Below, piece after piece: positions 25,268 to 33,585 of a DNA stretch of 64,000 nucleotides. The first letter of the stretch is position 1. Each line of letters opens with the position of its first letter. The position numbers were made by a program, and so were the translations under genes. The notes under the pieces were generated by a model. The model worked only from the letters and a program-made list of their open reading frames with translations, was not told the DNA's origin and ran no database searches. This stretch comes from Hallella seregens ATCC 51272 (GTDB lineage Bacteria; Bacteroidota; Bacteroidia; Bacteroidales; Bacteroidaceae), in assembly GCF_000518545.1 (NCBI RefSeq), contig NZ_JADU01000015.1:41368-105367 (forward strand), given 5' to 3'.

Positions 25268-27553
25268 ATGGACGAACAAGAGCTGAAGAGCCGCGAACGT
25301 GAGGTTGCCGATAACAAACTCATCACCGATGCCTACAACCGTCTGCTGGAGACCTACCTCAACTCAAACCATCGCAAGAAAGTTGACATCATCGCCAAGG
25401 CCTTCAACTTTGCCCGCCAGGCCCACAAGGGGGTGCGACGACTGTCGGGCGAGCCCTACATCATGCACCCCATCGCCGTGGCTCAGATAGCTTGCGAGGA
25501 GATGGGGCTGGGCTCGACGAGCATCTGTGCCGCCCTGCTTCACGACGTAGTAGAGGATACTGACTACACCACCGAGGACATCCAGAACATCTTCGGCGAG
25601 AAAATCGCACAGATTGTAGACGGTCTTACCAAGATCAGCGGCGGCATCTTCGGCGACCATGCCTCGGCCCAGGCCGAGAATTTCAAGAAACTTCTGCTCA
25701 CCATGAGCGACGACATCCGCGTGATTCTCATCAAAATCTGCGACCGTCTGCACAACATGCGCACCCTCGACTCCCAGCCGGCCAACAAGCAATACAAGAT
25801 TGCCGGCGAGACGCTCTATATCTATGCACCGCTGGCCAACCGCTTGGGGCTGAACAAAATCAAGACCGAACTCGAAGATTTGAGCTTCCGCTACGAGCAT
25901 CCACAGGAGTATGCCGACATCGTGGCCAAGCTCTCGTTCAGCGAGAACCAGCGCAACAAGCTCTTTTCCGACTTTACTGTGCCCATCCGCGCGTCGCTCG
26001 ACGCCATGGGTTTCCAGTATGTCATCAAAGCTCGGATAAAGAGTCCTTACTCCATCTGGTGCAAAATGCAGAACAAGCACGTCACCTTCGACGAGATTTA
26101 CGACATTCTGGCCGTGCGCATCATCTTCACCCCGCAGGACCGCAAGAACGAAATCAACGACTGTTTCCGCATCTATGTGGCTCTGAATCAGATTTACAAG
26201 AGCCACCCCGACCGTCTGCGCGACTGGGTAAACCACCCCAAAGCCAATGGGTATCAGGCCCTGCACGCCACGATGATGTCGCGTCAAGGACAGTGGATTG
26301 AGGTGCAGATACGCTCCGACCGCATGGACGAACTGGCCGAACAAGGCTTTGCAGCACACTGGAAATACAAGGAGGGCGAGGAGACTCGAGACGACGATGA
26401 GGAGCTGAACAACTGGTTGAGCACCATCAAGGAGATACTCGACGACCCGCAGCCCGACGCCATGGACTTCCTCGACTCCATCAAACTGAACCTCTTCGCC
26501 TCGGAAATCTTCGTCTTCACACCCAAGGGCGAGGTGAAGACCATGCCCGCGGGGTGCACCGTGCTCGACTTTGCTTTCCAGATACACACCTTTCTCGGCA
26601 GCCACTGCATCGGGGCCAAGGTGAACCACAAGCTTGTGCCCCTGAGCCATAAACTGAAGAGCGGCGACCAGGTGGAGGTGCTCACCTCCAACTCGCAGCA
26701 CGTGCAGCCGGCGTGGGCAGGCTTTGTTTCCACCGCCAAGGCCAAGGGAAAGATACAGGCTATCCTGCGTCGCGACAACCGCGAACAGCAGAAAAAGGGC
26801 GAGAAAATCCTCGACGAATGGCTCAAGAAAAACGGTCTCGACCTCACCAACACCCTGCTCGACCGCCTGTGCGAACTGCACGACGTGCGCAATCACGAGG
26901 CTTTTTTCCTGGCCTTGGGCGAGCACACCATCCTGCTCAGCGACAAGGACATCGAAGAACTCCACGGCAACGGCAGGAAAGAGGGCGGCAGCACGGGCTG
27001 GCGCAGATACGTGCCTTTCCTTGGAAAGAACAAGAAAGACAAGGACGACGACGGGCAGACTCCCCCACAGCGCGACCTGCTCATCGTGGGAAAAGACTTC
27101 AACAAGAAGAAGCCCTGCGTCATTAGCGAAGACACCATCGGCATGTACATCTTCCCGCAATGCTGTCATCCCATCCCCGGCGACGACATCTTGGGCTTCA
27201 TCGACGGCAAGAACAGGGTGGAGATACACAAGCGCTCGTGCCCCGTGGCCAGCAAGCTCAAGACGAGTTTCGGGCCTCGCATTCTCGATGCCAAGTGGAA
27301 CATGCACAAGGAACTCTTCTTCGACGCCACGATAGAAGTGCATGGCATCGACCGAAAAGCCATGTTGCACGACGTGGCCGAGGTCATATCCAACAAGATG
27401 AACGTGAACATTCACAAGGTGAGCTTCACTGCAAATCAAGGCATTTTCGGAGGCACCATCGAGATTCGCGTGCACGACCGCGACGAGGTAAAAGTCATCA
27501 TGGCCCGCCTCAAGAAGATTCCCGACCTGAAAGAAGTGCAACAAATCATCTGA
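25268..27553 (+). CDS. rsh: RelA/SpoT homologue, bifunctional (p)ppGpp synthetase/hydrolase
   Basis: Stringent-response enzyme of 761 residues. The N-terminal HD hydrolase site appears intact (GEPYIMHPIAVA and LLHDVVEDTDYT). The synthetase domain follows (RIKSPYSIWCKM, HPKANGYQALHA, WIEVQIRSDRMD), then TGS (FTPKGEVKTMPAGCTVLDFA), a helical/Zn region with CCHPIPGDDI, and a C-terminal ACT domain. Both HD and synthetase motifs suggest a bifunctional Rsh. It lies 30 bp after mltD and 3 bp before the pectinesterase gene. Confidence 0.95.
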   Translation: MDEQELKSREREVADNKLITDAYNRLLETYLNSNHRKKVDIIAKAFNFARQAHKGVRRLSGEPYIMHPIAVAQIACEEMGLGSTSICAALLHDVVEDTDYTTEDIQNIFGEKIAQIVDGLTKISGGIFGDHASAQAENFKKLLLTMSDDIRVILIKICDRLHNMRTLDSQPANKQYKIAGETLYIYAPLANRLGLNKIKTELEDLSFRYEHPQEYADIVAKLSFSENQRNKLFSDFTVPIRASLDAMGFQYVIKARIKSPYSIWCKMQNKHVTFDEIYDILAVRIIFTPQDRKNEINDCFRIYVALNQIYKSHPDRLRDWVNHPKANGYQALHATMMSRQGQWIEVQIRSDRMDELAEQGFAAHWKYKEGEETRDDDEELNNWLSTIKEILDDPQPDAMDFLDSIKLNLFASEIFVFTPKGEVKTMPAGCTVLDFAFQIHTFLGSHCIGAKVNHKLVPLSHKLKSGDQVEVLTSNSQHVQPAWAGFVSTAKAKGKIQAILRRDNREQQKKGEKILDEWLKKNGLDLTNTLLDRLCELHDVRNHEAFFLALGEHTILLSDKDIEELHGNGRKEGGSTGWRRYVPFLGKNKKDKDDDGQTPPQRDLLIVGKDFNKKKPCVISEDTIGMYIFPQCCHPIPGDDILGFIDGKNRVEIHKRSCPVASKLKTSFGPRILDAKWNMHKELFFDATIEVHGIDRKAMLHDVAEVISNKMNVNIHKVSFTANQGIFGGTIEIRVHDRDEVKVIMARLKKIPDLKEVQQII

Positions 27554-27556
27554 ACC

Positions 27557-28534
27557 ATGGCCAAAACGTTCCTGCTTCTGCTGGCCCTCGCAGCCCTGCT
27601 GCCCGTTGGCGCAGCCAACAAATACGACAATCCCGACACGCTGTTTGTGGCCCGCGACGGAACGGCTGAGTTCCGAACTATCGGCGAAGCCCTTGAAGTG
27701 TGCCGCGCTTTCATGGAATACCACAAGGTCATCTTCGTGAAACGGGGCACCTACAAGGAGAAGCTCGTGGTGCCCTCGTGGCTCACCCACATTGAGATTT
27801 GCGGCGAAGACCGCGACCACACCATCATCACCTACGACGACCACGCCAATATCCGCCGGCCGGAGACGGGGTTGCCCATGGGCACTTTCCGCACCTACAC
27901 GCTCAAGATAGAGGGCAGTGACATCACGCTCAGGAACCTCACAATCGAGAACAATGCCGCCCTGCTGGGCCAAGCCGTAGCCCTGCACACCGAGGGCGAC
28001 CGTCTGGTCTTCGTCAACTGCCGCTTCCTGGGCAATCAAGACACCGTCTACACCGGGGCCGCCGGCACGCGCCTCTACTTCAAGGACTGCTACATCGAGG
28101 GCACCACCGACTTTATTTTCGGGCCCAGCACGGCATGGTTCGAGCACTGCACGGTACACAGCAAGGCCAACAGCTACGTCACTGCCGCCTCGACGCCCGC
28201 CTCGCAGCCCTACGGCTACGTCTTCAGCCACTGCCGTCTGACCGCCGCCCCCGAAGCCACGCAGGTGTACCTCGGCCGGCCATGGCGGCCTTATGCCTAC
28301 ACCTTATTTATATATAGCGACCTCGGGCGGCACATCCGCCCCGAGGGATGGCACAACTGGAACAATGCCGACAACGAGCGCACGGCCCGCTATGCCGAGT
28401 TCGGCAACACGGGCGCAGGGGCTTCCACCGCCGGCCGCGCCCCCTGGACCCGGCAGCTCAGCCGCAAGGAGGCGGCAGCCGTCACCCCGGCCCGCGTCTT
28501 CGACAGCCACACGACGTGGCTGCCCGCCGAGTGA
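27557..28534 (+). CDS. pectinesterase (CE8), exported
   Basis: Removes methyl esters from homogalacturonan so that lyases and galacturonases can act. Signal peptide at residues 1-19 (FLLLLALAALLPVGA). CE8 landmarks on a right-handed beta-helix are QAVALHTEGD, GNQDTVYTGA (catalytic Asp), GTTDFIFGPS (second Asp) and YLGRPWRPYA (Arg). Length 325. It follows rsh by only 3 bp, so it may be read through from that transcript. The next gene also degrades pectin. Confidence 0.92.
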   Translation: MAKTFLLLLALAALLPVGAANKYDNPDTLFVARDGTAEFRTIGEALEVCRAFMEYHKVIFVKRGTYKEKLVVPSWLTHIEICGEDRDHTIITYDDHANIRRPETGLPMGTFRTYTLKIEGSDITLRNLTIENNAALLGQAVALHTEGDRLVFVNCRFLGNQDTVYTGAAGTRLYFKDCYIEGTTDFIFGPSTAWFEHCTVHSKANSYVTAASTPASQPYGYVFSHCRLTAAPEATQVYLGRPWRPYAYTLFIYSDLGRHIRPEGWHNWNNADNERTARYAEFGNTGAGASTAGRAPWTRQLSRKEAAAVTPARVFDSHTTWLPAE

Positions 28535-28628
28535 TCGGGCGGCGCACGGCCCGCCCGTCGTCCGCCCCGCACCCGTCTGTCCCCGACCGAAACTTTTTCC
28601 ACAACTACTTAAATAAACCTTTCAACAC

Positions 28629-31600
28629 ATGCAATTCAAGACTCTCCTGGTCCTGGCAGCGTCAGGACTGTGCTGCCCCACATGGGCGCAGGCGCCGGCA
28701 TTTCCCGGTGCCGAAGGCAACGGCCGCTACACCACGGGCGGCCGCGGCGGCAAAATCGTGCACGTCACCAACCTGAACGACAAGGGCACAGGCTCCTTGC
28801 GCGCCGCCGTGAGCGGCAACGGCAAGAAGATGGTGGTGTTCGACGTGGGTGGTGTCATCGCCCTGGCGTCCGACCTCAAGATAGGCGCCAACACCACTAT
28901 CCTGGGCCAAACGGCTCCCTACCCCGGCATCACGCTGCGCTACTACACCGTGGAGCCCGGCTCAAACAACATCATTCGCTTCATCCGCGTGCGCCGCGGG
29001 CAGGAGAAAAACGTGAACGACGGGGCCGACGCCATCTGGAACCGGCACCTCACGGGCGTGATGCTCGACCACTGTTCGTTCTCCTGGAGCATCGACGAGG
29101 TGGCCTCGTTCTACGACAACAACAACTTCACCATGCAGTGGTGCACCGTGGGCGAGAGCCTGAACAACGCCGGACACGGCAAGGGCGCCCACGGCTACGG
29201 CGGCATCTGGGGCGGCAAACTGGCCAGTTTCCACCACAACATGATTGCCCATGTGAACAACCGCGCACCCCGGTTCAACGGCGCCCGCTACAACTGGACG
29301 GGCTACACGGCCAACGCCGAGTACGCCAAACATGGCTGGCAGAACGCCGTACAGGCAGAGAATGTGGACTTCCGCAACTGCCTTGTCTTCGACTGGGGCG
29401 GCGGCGGATGCTACGGAGGGCCCGGCGGCGGCTACATCAACATGGTGAACAACTACTACAAGGCCACGCCCGAAACCAGTGCCAAGGACCGCGTGACACA
29501 GGTTTCGGTGGCCAATTCCACCACCTCTTCCGACGACAAGACCTATCTCGACATGACCAGCCGCTACTTCATCAGCGGCAACTACGTGCATGGCTACGGC
29601 GCCGACTACGACTGGCGGGGCGTGAAATACGACAGCGGCGTGCAGACCATCGGCGGCCAGCCCTACACGCGCGACTCGCTCTACGCCTACGGCCGCGACG
29701 TGGCCCACGTGCGAAATGCCGCCGGCGTGCCCTGTGTCAGCATCAAGCTCGACACGCCCCACGCCCCTGCCGGCGAGGTGACCACCCACAGCGCCGAACA
29801 GGCCTACGCCAAGATTCTGGCCTTCGGCGGCGCGTCGCTCTTCCGCGACGACGTGGACCATCGCTACATGACCGAGGCCCGGAGCGGCACCTCCACCTAC
29901 ACCGGCTCGAAGACACGCGTCAAAGGCCGCGTGGACGTGGTGGCCGACGTGGACGGCTACACCGAGAAGAACTTCCCCAAAGGCTCCCGTCCCGCAGGTT
30001 TCGACACCGATGGCGACGGCATGCCCGACGCTTGGGAGACGGCCAACCGCCTGAATCCCAACGACCCGGCCGACGCATCGGCCTCCACGCTCGATGCCAA
30101 GGGCTACTATACCAACCTTGAAGTCTATGCCAACGCCCTCGTCGAAGACATCGTGCGAGGCGGCAACGCCGACGCGCAGACCGCCGTGGACGAATACTTC
30201 CCCGGCTGCCAGAAGGCCAGCGGCATGGACTACTACACCGGGCGGCTGGTGGAACGCGTGACCGAACAGGACACCACGAAGACCGACACAACCGACAACG
30301 TGCACGAAATGGCCATCTACTCCACCACCTTCACCGACTGGACCGACGCCAAGGCCACGGCCACGGAGTCGACCGTGGCGAAGACCACGCGCTACAGCCA
30401 CGAGCCGCTCAGCTTCACGCTCTACGACACACAGGTGAGTTCCACCAACCAAAACCCCGCCAAGTTTCCCAATTGGGCGGGCGGATACCTCATGTGCAGC
30501 AAGAGCAAAGACCCTTACGTGGCAACCTCTCCGCTGGCCAGCATCACCAAGGTGCACTTCATCCACGGGGCCACGGGCAGCAACCGCGGCTGGAAGCTGG
30601 AGGCCAAGGGCGACGGCGACGCCGACTGGGTGACGCTGAGCGAGGCCGTTGCCGCCAAGCCCGCGGGCACGGAGGTGACCGTCGAGGTGAACCGCACCAA
30701 CTGCCGGCTGCGCTTTACCAATCTGAACGGCACGCAAAACGCCTACCTCTTCCAGCTCGACATCTACGGAAAAGTGCACATGGGCGACACGCCCATGCCC
30801 CAATACACACTCACTTACTACGACACCGACGGCACCACCGTGCTGGGCACGCAGCGCGTGGAGCAGGATGCCGCCATCGGTAGTTTCGCCTACGGCAGTG
30901 CCGACGCCACGGTGGCCGAGGGCTGTGTGTTCCGCGGCTGGTTCAAGGCTGCCCGGGGGTCGGGCAACCGCAAGTACACCGTGGCCGACGCCGTGACGGC
31001 CGACATGGCCCTCTACGCCGTGGCCACCGAGCGCGAAGGGCAGAGCACCACGCGCCGATATGTCTTCGACCTGACCGACCGCTACTTCTACGACGAAGAC
31101 CACGAGGCCTTCCAGCTCGTGGGCGCGGGCCGCTTCCACGACAGCAACCACGGCTGGCAGATGGCCAAGGGCGACTCGCTCCACCTGCTTGTGGGCGGCA
31201 ACGCCTACATCATGGTCCGGCTGTGCCAGTATGGCAGCGCGGCCAACGTGCGCCTGCTCGACGGTCAGGACCGGCTGCTCACCACCATCAGCACCCCGGC
31301 CGCCAAGGACGGAGCCGTGGCCTCCTACTACTACCAAGGCCCGGCCGGCCGCCTCACGCTGGTGTTCGACGGGGCTCCTTACGTGCATGCCATCACCATG
31401 GCCAACGTGCAGGAGGCCGCCGTGGCCAAGAATGCAGCCGGATACTACGTGGTGAAGGCCGGCGACGCCGACAACCTGCTCACCACGCTCGACGTGGCCA
31501 ATGCCACTGCCGGCGAGGCCCGCACCTACATTTTCCTGCCCCGCGGACGCTACGACCTGGGCGAGAAGACGCTCACACCCATCGCGGGCGACAACATTTC

Positions 31601-32744
31601 CATCATCGGTGAAGACCGCGACGGCACCGTCGTGGTGAACGCACCCAAGGTCGAGAACGAGGGCATCGGCCGCACGGCCACCTTTCTCATCACCGGCCGC
31701 AACGCCTATTTGCAGGACCTCACCCTGCAAAACGCACTCGACTACTACGCCAGCGGCAACGCCGGGCGCGCCGTCGTGATACAGGACAAAGGCCACCGAA
31801 CCATCTGCAAGAACGTGCGCCTGCTGTCCTATCAAGACACTTACTACAGCAATGCCGACGGCCAGTACTATTTCGAGGACGGCGAGATACACGGCACCGT
31901 GGACTTCATCTGCGGCAGCGGCGACGTGTTCTTCCGCCGCGTCACGCTGGTGAGCGAGTCGCGCTCGGCCGGCAGCAAGACGGGCAGCAACGTCATTGCC
32001 GCCCCCTATCCCGGCGGCAGCGTGGCCCATGGCTACGTGTTCGACAGCTGCACCGTGGTGAACCGGGCCAAGGAGCTGAGCCTGGGCCGCTCGTGGGGCG
32101 GGCAGTCGCGCCTGGCGTGGCTCAACACCACGCTCATGCAGCCCGCCGAAATCGTGGCCACGCGCTTCACCGCCCGGGGCATGAACACCCCCGCCTACAG
32201 CTTTAAAGAGTATGCTTCGGTAGACAGCAAAGGCACCGTAGTGACCCCCGCCAGCAACGTGGTGACCTTCACAAAAGGCGACGACAGCCGCACCTACGAC
32301 ACCACCCTCGCCACCGACGAGACCGGGCAGTATGCGCTGGCAGCCGTCTTCCCCGACTGGAACCCACAGGCCCTGGCCGCACAGGCCGCCACCACAGGCC
32401 TCGTGCGCTCGGCCAACCGCCTCACGTGGAATGCCGCCGAGGGTGCGCCCGGCTATGCCGTCTTTGCCGACGGCGTGTTCCAAGGCATCACGACCACGCC
32501 CTCCTTCGAGGCCCCGAGCGGCGCAACACGCTGCACCGTGCGCACGGCCAACGCCATGGGCGGCTTCGGCCCGGCCCAGAGCGTGGGCGGCGCCACGGCC
32601 GTGCAGTCGGCTGCAGCCGGGGCCATCGCCCGCTACTACTCGCCCTCGGGCGTGCAGCTGGCACAGCCCCGGCGCGGTCTCAACCTACGCGTCAGCACGT
32701 TGCCCGACGGCCGGCAGCTCACGGAGAAAGTGATGGTGAGATAG
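28629..32744 (+). CDS. two-enzyme pectinase: PL1 pectate lyase plus CE8 pectinesterase
   Basis: An exported 1371-residue multidomain protein. After the signal peptide (about 1-21) comes a PL1-type pectate lyase, roughly residues 22-520 (FPGAEGNGRYTTGG, GVMLDHCSFSWS, NNRAPRFNGARYNW). A beta-sandwich follows (about 555-715), then an InlB-type repeat (about 720-800, ending FRGWFKA...YAVA), another sandwich module (800-930), and a CE8 pectinesterase (about 935-1220: RAVVIQDKG, YQDTYYS, GTVDFICGSGD, LGRSW). A fibronectin III-like segment and a short C-terminal tail (YYSPSGVQLAQP...TEKVMVR), resembling Prevotella surface-sorting tails, end the protein. Lyase and esterase in one chain should couple demethylation and cleavage. 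Domain borders are by eye. Confidence 0.88.
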   Translation: MQFKTLLVLAASGLCCPTWAQAPAFPGAEGNGRYTTGGRGGKIVHVTNLNDKGTGSLRAAVSGNGKKMVVFDVGGVIALASDLKIGANTTILGQTAPYPGITLRYYTVEPGSNNIIRFIRVRRGQEKNVNDGADAIWNRHLTGVMLDHCSFSWSIDEVASFYDNNNFTMQWCTVGESLNNAGHGKGAHGYGGIWGGKLASFHHNMIAHVNNRAPRFNGARYNWTGYTANAEYAKHGWQNAVQAENVDFRNCLVFDWGGGGCYGGPGGGYINMVNNYYKATPETSAKDRVTQVSVANSTTSSDDKTYLDMTSRYFISGNYVHGYGADYDWRGVKYDSGVQTIGGQPYTRDSLYAYGRDVAHVRNAAGVPCVSIKLDTPHAPAGEVTTHSAEQAYAKILAFGGASLFRDDVDHRYMTEARSGTSTYTGSKTRVKGRVDVVADVDGYTEKNFPKGSRPAGFDTDGDGMPDAWETANRLNPNDPADASASTLDAKGYYTNLEVYANALVEDIVRGGNADAQTAVDEYFPGCQKASGMDYYTGRLVERVTEQDTTKTDTTDNVHEMAIYSTTFTDWTDAKATATESTVAKTTRYSHEPLSFTLYDTQVSSTNQNPAKFPNWAGGYLMCSKSKDPYVATSPLASITKVHFIHGATGSNRGWKLEAKGDGDADWVTLSEAVAAKPAGTEVTVEVNRTNCRLRFTNLNGTQNAYLFQLDIYGKVHMGDTPMPQYTLTYYDTDGTTVLGTQRVEQDAAIGSFAYGSADATVAEGCVFRGWFKAARGSGNRKYTVADAVTADMALYAVATEREGQSTTRRYVFDLTDRYFYDEDHEAFQLVGAGRFHDSNHGWQMAKGDSLHLLVGGNAYIMVRLCQYGSAANVRLLDGQDRLLTTISTPAAKDGAVASYYYQGPAGRLTLVFDGAPYVHAITMANVQEAAVAKNAAGYYVVKAGDADNLLTTLDVANATAGEARTYIFLPRGRYDLGEKTLTPIAGDNISIIGEDRDGTVVVNAPKVENEGIGRTATFLITGRNAYLQDLTLQNALDYYASGNAGRAVVIQDKGHRTICKNVRLLSYQDTYYSNADGQYYFEDGEIHGTVDFICGSGDVFFRRVTLVSESRSAGSKTGSNVIAAPYPGGSVAHGYVFDSCTVVNRAKELSLGRSWGGQSRLAWLNTTLMQPAEIVATRFTARGMNTPAYSFKEYASVDSKGTVVTPASNVVTFTKGDDSRTYDTTLATDETGQYALAAVFPDWNPQALAAQAATTGLVRSANRLTWNAAEGAPGYAVFADGVFQGITTTPSFEAPSGATRCTVRTANAMGGFGPAQSVGGATAVQSAAAGAIARYYSPSGVQLAQPRRGLNLRVSTLPDGRQLTEKVMVR

Positions 32745-32766
32745 ACCGGCACCACCAAACAAAACC

Positions 32767-32803
32767 AATCGCGGCATGAAACCTTGGGTTTCATGCCGCG
32801 ATT
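32767..32803. terminator. perfect 17-bp hairpin after the PL1-CE8 gene
   Basis: Arms 32767-32783 and 32787-32803 pair perfectly around a 3-base loop. No U-run follows on the plus strand, but the position, 22 bp after the stop codon and facing a convergent gene, fits a transcript 3' end. Confidence 0.7.
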
Positions 32804-32871
32804 CATTGTGGGAAGATCTGCCCCGAACGGGCCCACGTTTTCCCCGCAAACAGCCATCGCCTTTTCTCCAC

Positions 32872-32959
32872 GCCGCAAACACCTGGCCATCAGGCCGTAA
32901 ACGCGATGCGAACACGCCGCAAACGCGCGGCGAAAAAGCCGTCATCGCCGCGCCTTAAA
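32872..32959. repeat. 22-bp tandem array B (four units)
   Basis: Units start at 32872, 32894, 32916 and 32938; the middle two fit GSCGYAAWCGC plus NNSGCSANNAC best, the last is degenerate. It lies between the convergent PL1-CE8 and MerR genes. The rest of the roughly 300-bp gap (32804-32871 and 32960-33040) holds only GC-rich sequence with possible decayed units. Confidence 0.8.
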
Positions 32960-33040
32960 CCCGCCGACGCAGAGTCCGCGCACGGCAGACAGCGAGGCAC
33001 ACCCCGTTGGGCGGTCCGGCGCGGCGGCGCGCGGCGGCCG

Positions 33041-33391
33041 TCAGACAATGCCGTCGAGATGCCGTTTCAGCTCTTTCAGCTGGTCGCGCACGCCGGTGAG
33101 CGTCTCCAATATCTCGGAACTGCGCTCGGCGCTCGCCCGGTTTTCGTGCATGTACTTGCGGGCGGCGGCAATCTTGAAGCCGCGCACCTTGATGAGATTG
33201 TAGATGACCTTTATCTCGTCGATGTCTTTCTCGGTGTACTGCCGCACCTTGGTCAAGGCCACCGTCTTGGGCCGCAGGTTGGGAAATTCGGTCTCCCAGT
33301 AGCGCAGCGTGCTCTCGTTCACGCCTATCATCTGCGCCACTTCCTTGATGGAATAGTAGAGTCTGGTGGGGGGTGTTGTCTTCAATGCCAT
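33041..33391 (-). CDS. MerR-family transcriptional regulator
   Basis: A 116-residue DNA-binding protein. The MerR-type winged helix is near the N-terminus (YYSIKEVAQMIGV then STLRYWETEFP), with the second part RQYTEKDIDEI and a C-terminal helix for dimerisation. No cysteine cluster for metal sensing is seen, and no effector domain. The ATG at 33391 is chosen because a -7 box lies just upstream and the longer in-frame reading starts beyond it. In Bacteroidota this short MerR protein is a core gene of unknown effector. Confidence 0.87.
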   Translation of the reverse strand: MALKTTPPTRLYYSIKEVAQMIGVNESTLRYWETEFPNLRPKTVALTKVRQYTEKDIDEIKVIYNLIKVRGFKIAAARKYMHENRASAERSSEILETLTGVRDQLKELKRHLDGIV

Positions 33392-33414
33392 AGCGGATTT
33401 GCTTTTATCTTGTG

Positions 33415-33422
33415 CAAACTTA
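33415..33422 (-). promoter_or_regulatory. -7 box of the merR-type gene
   Basis: Minus-strand TAAGTTTG, 24 bp upstream of the ATG at 33391. Confidence 0.5.
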
Positions 33423-33531
33423 CGAAAAAACGGCGTAACAGCCACCGTTTTTGCCAAGAATCTGCGGCCGCCGTCCCGTGCCCGTTTACAAATAATCGCG
33501 GGAGCCGCCCGTCGGTCTGCAATCTTTTTAG

Positions 33532-33539
33532 TAACTTTG
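33532..33539 (+). promoter_or_regulatory. -7 box of alaS
   Basis: TAACTTTG (33532-33539), 46 bp upstream of the alaS start; the -33 element is weak. Confidence 0.5.
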
Positions 33540-33585
33540 CAACGGAATTTTCAGAACATAAAAACAACAAAAGCATAATAGCAAG

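Noticed and set aside
25364..28231. A 955-codon open frame antisense to rsh and the pectinesterase gene
   Set aside because: It spans two well-supported sense genes and has no motif; a codon-bias shadow.
28962..32483. A 1173-codon open frame antisense to the PL1-CE8 gene
   Set aside because: Stop-free antisense frames are expected in GC-rich genes with biased third positions. Its translation is Gly/Val/His/Ala-rich without recognisable domains, while the sense strand has intact enzyme motifs.
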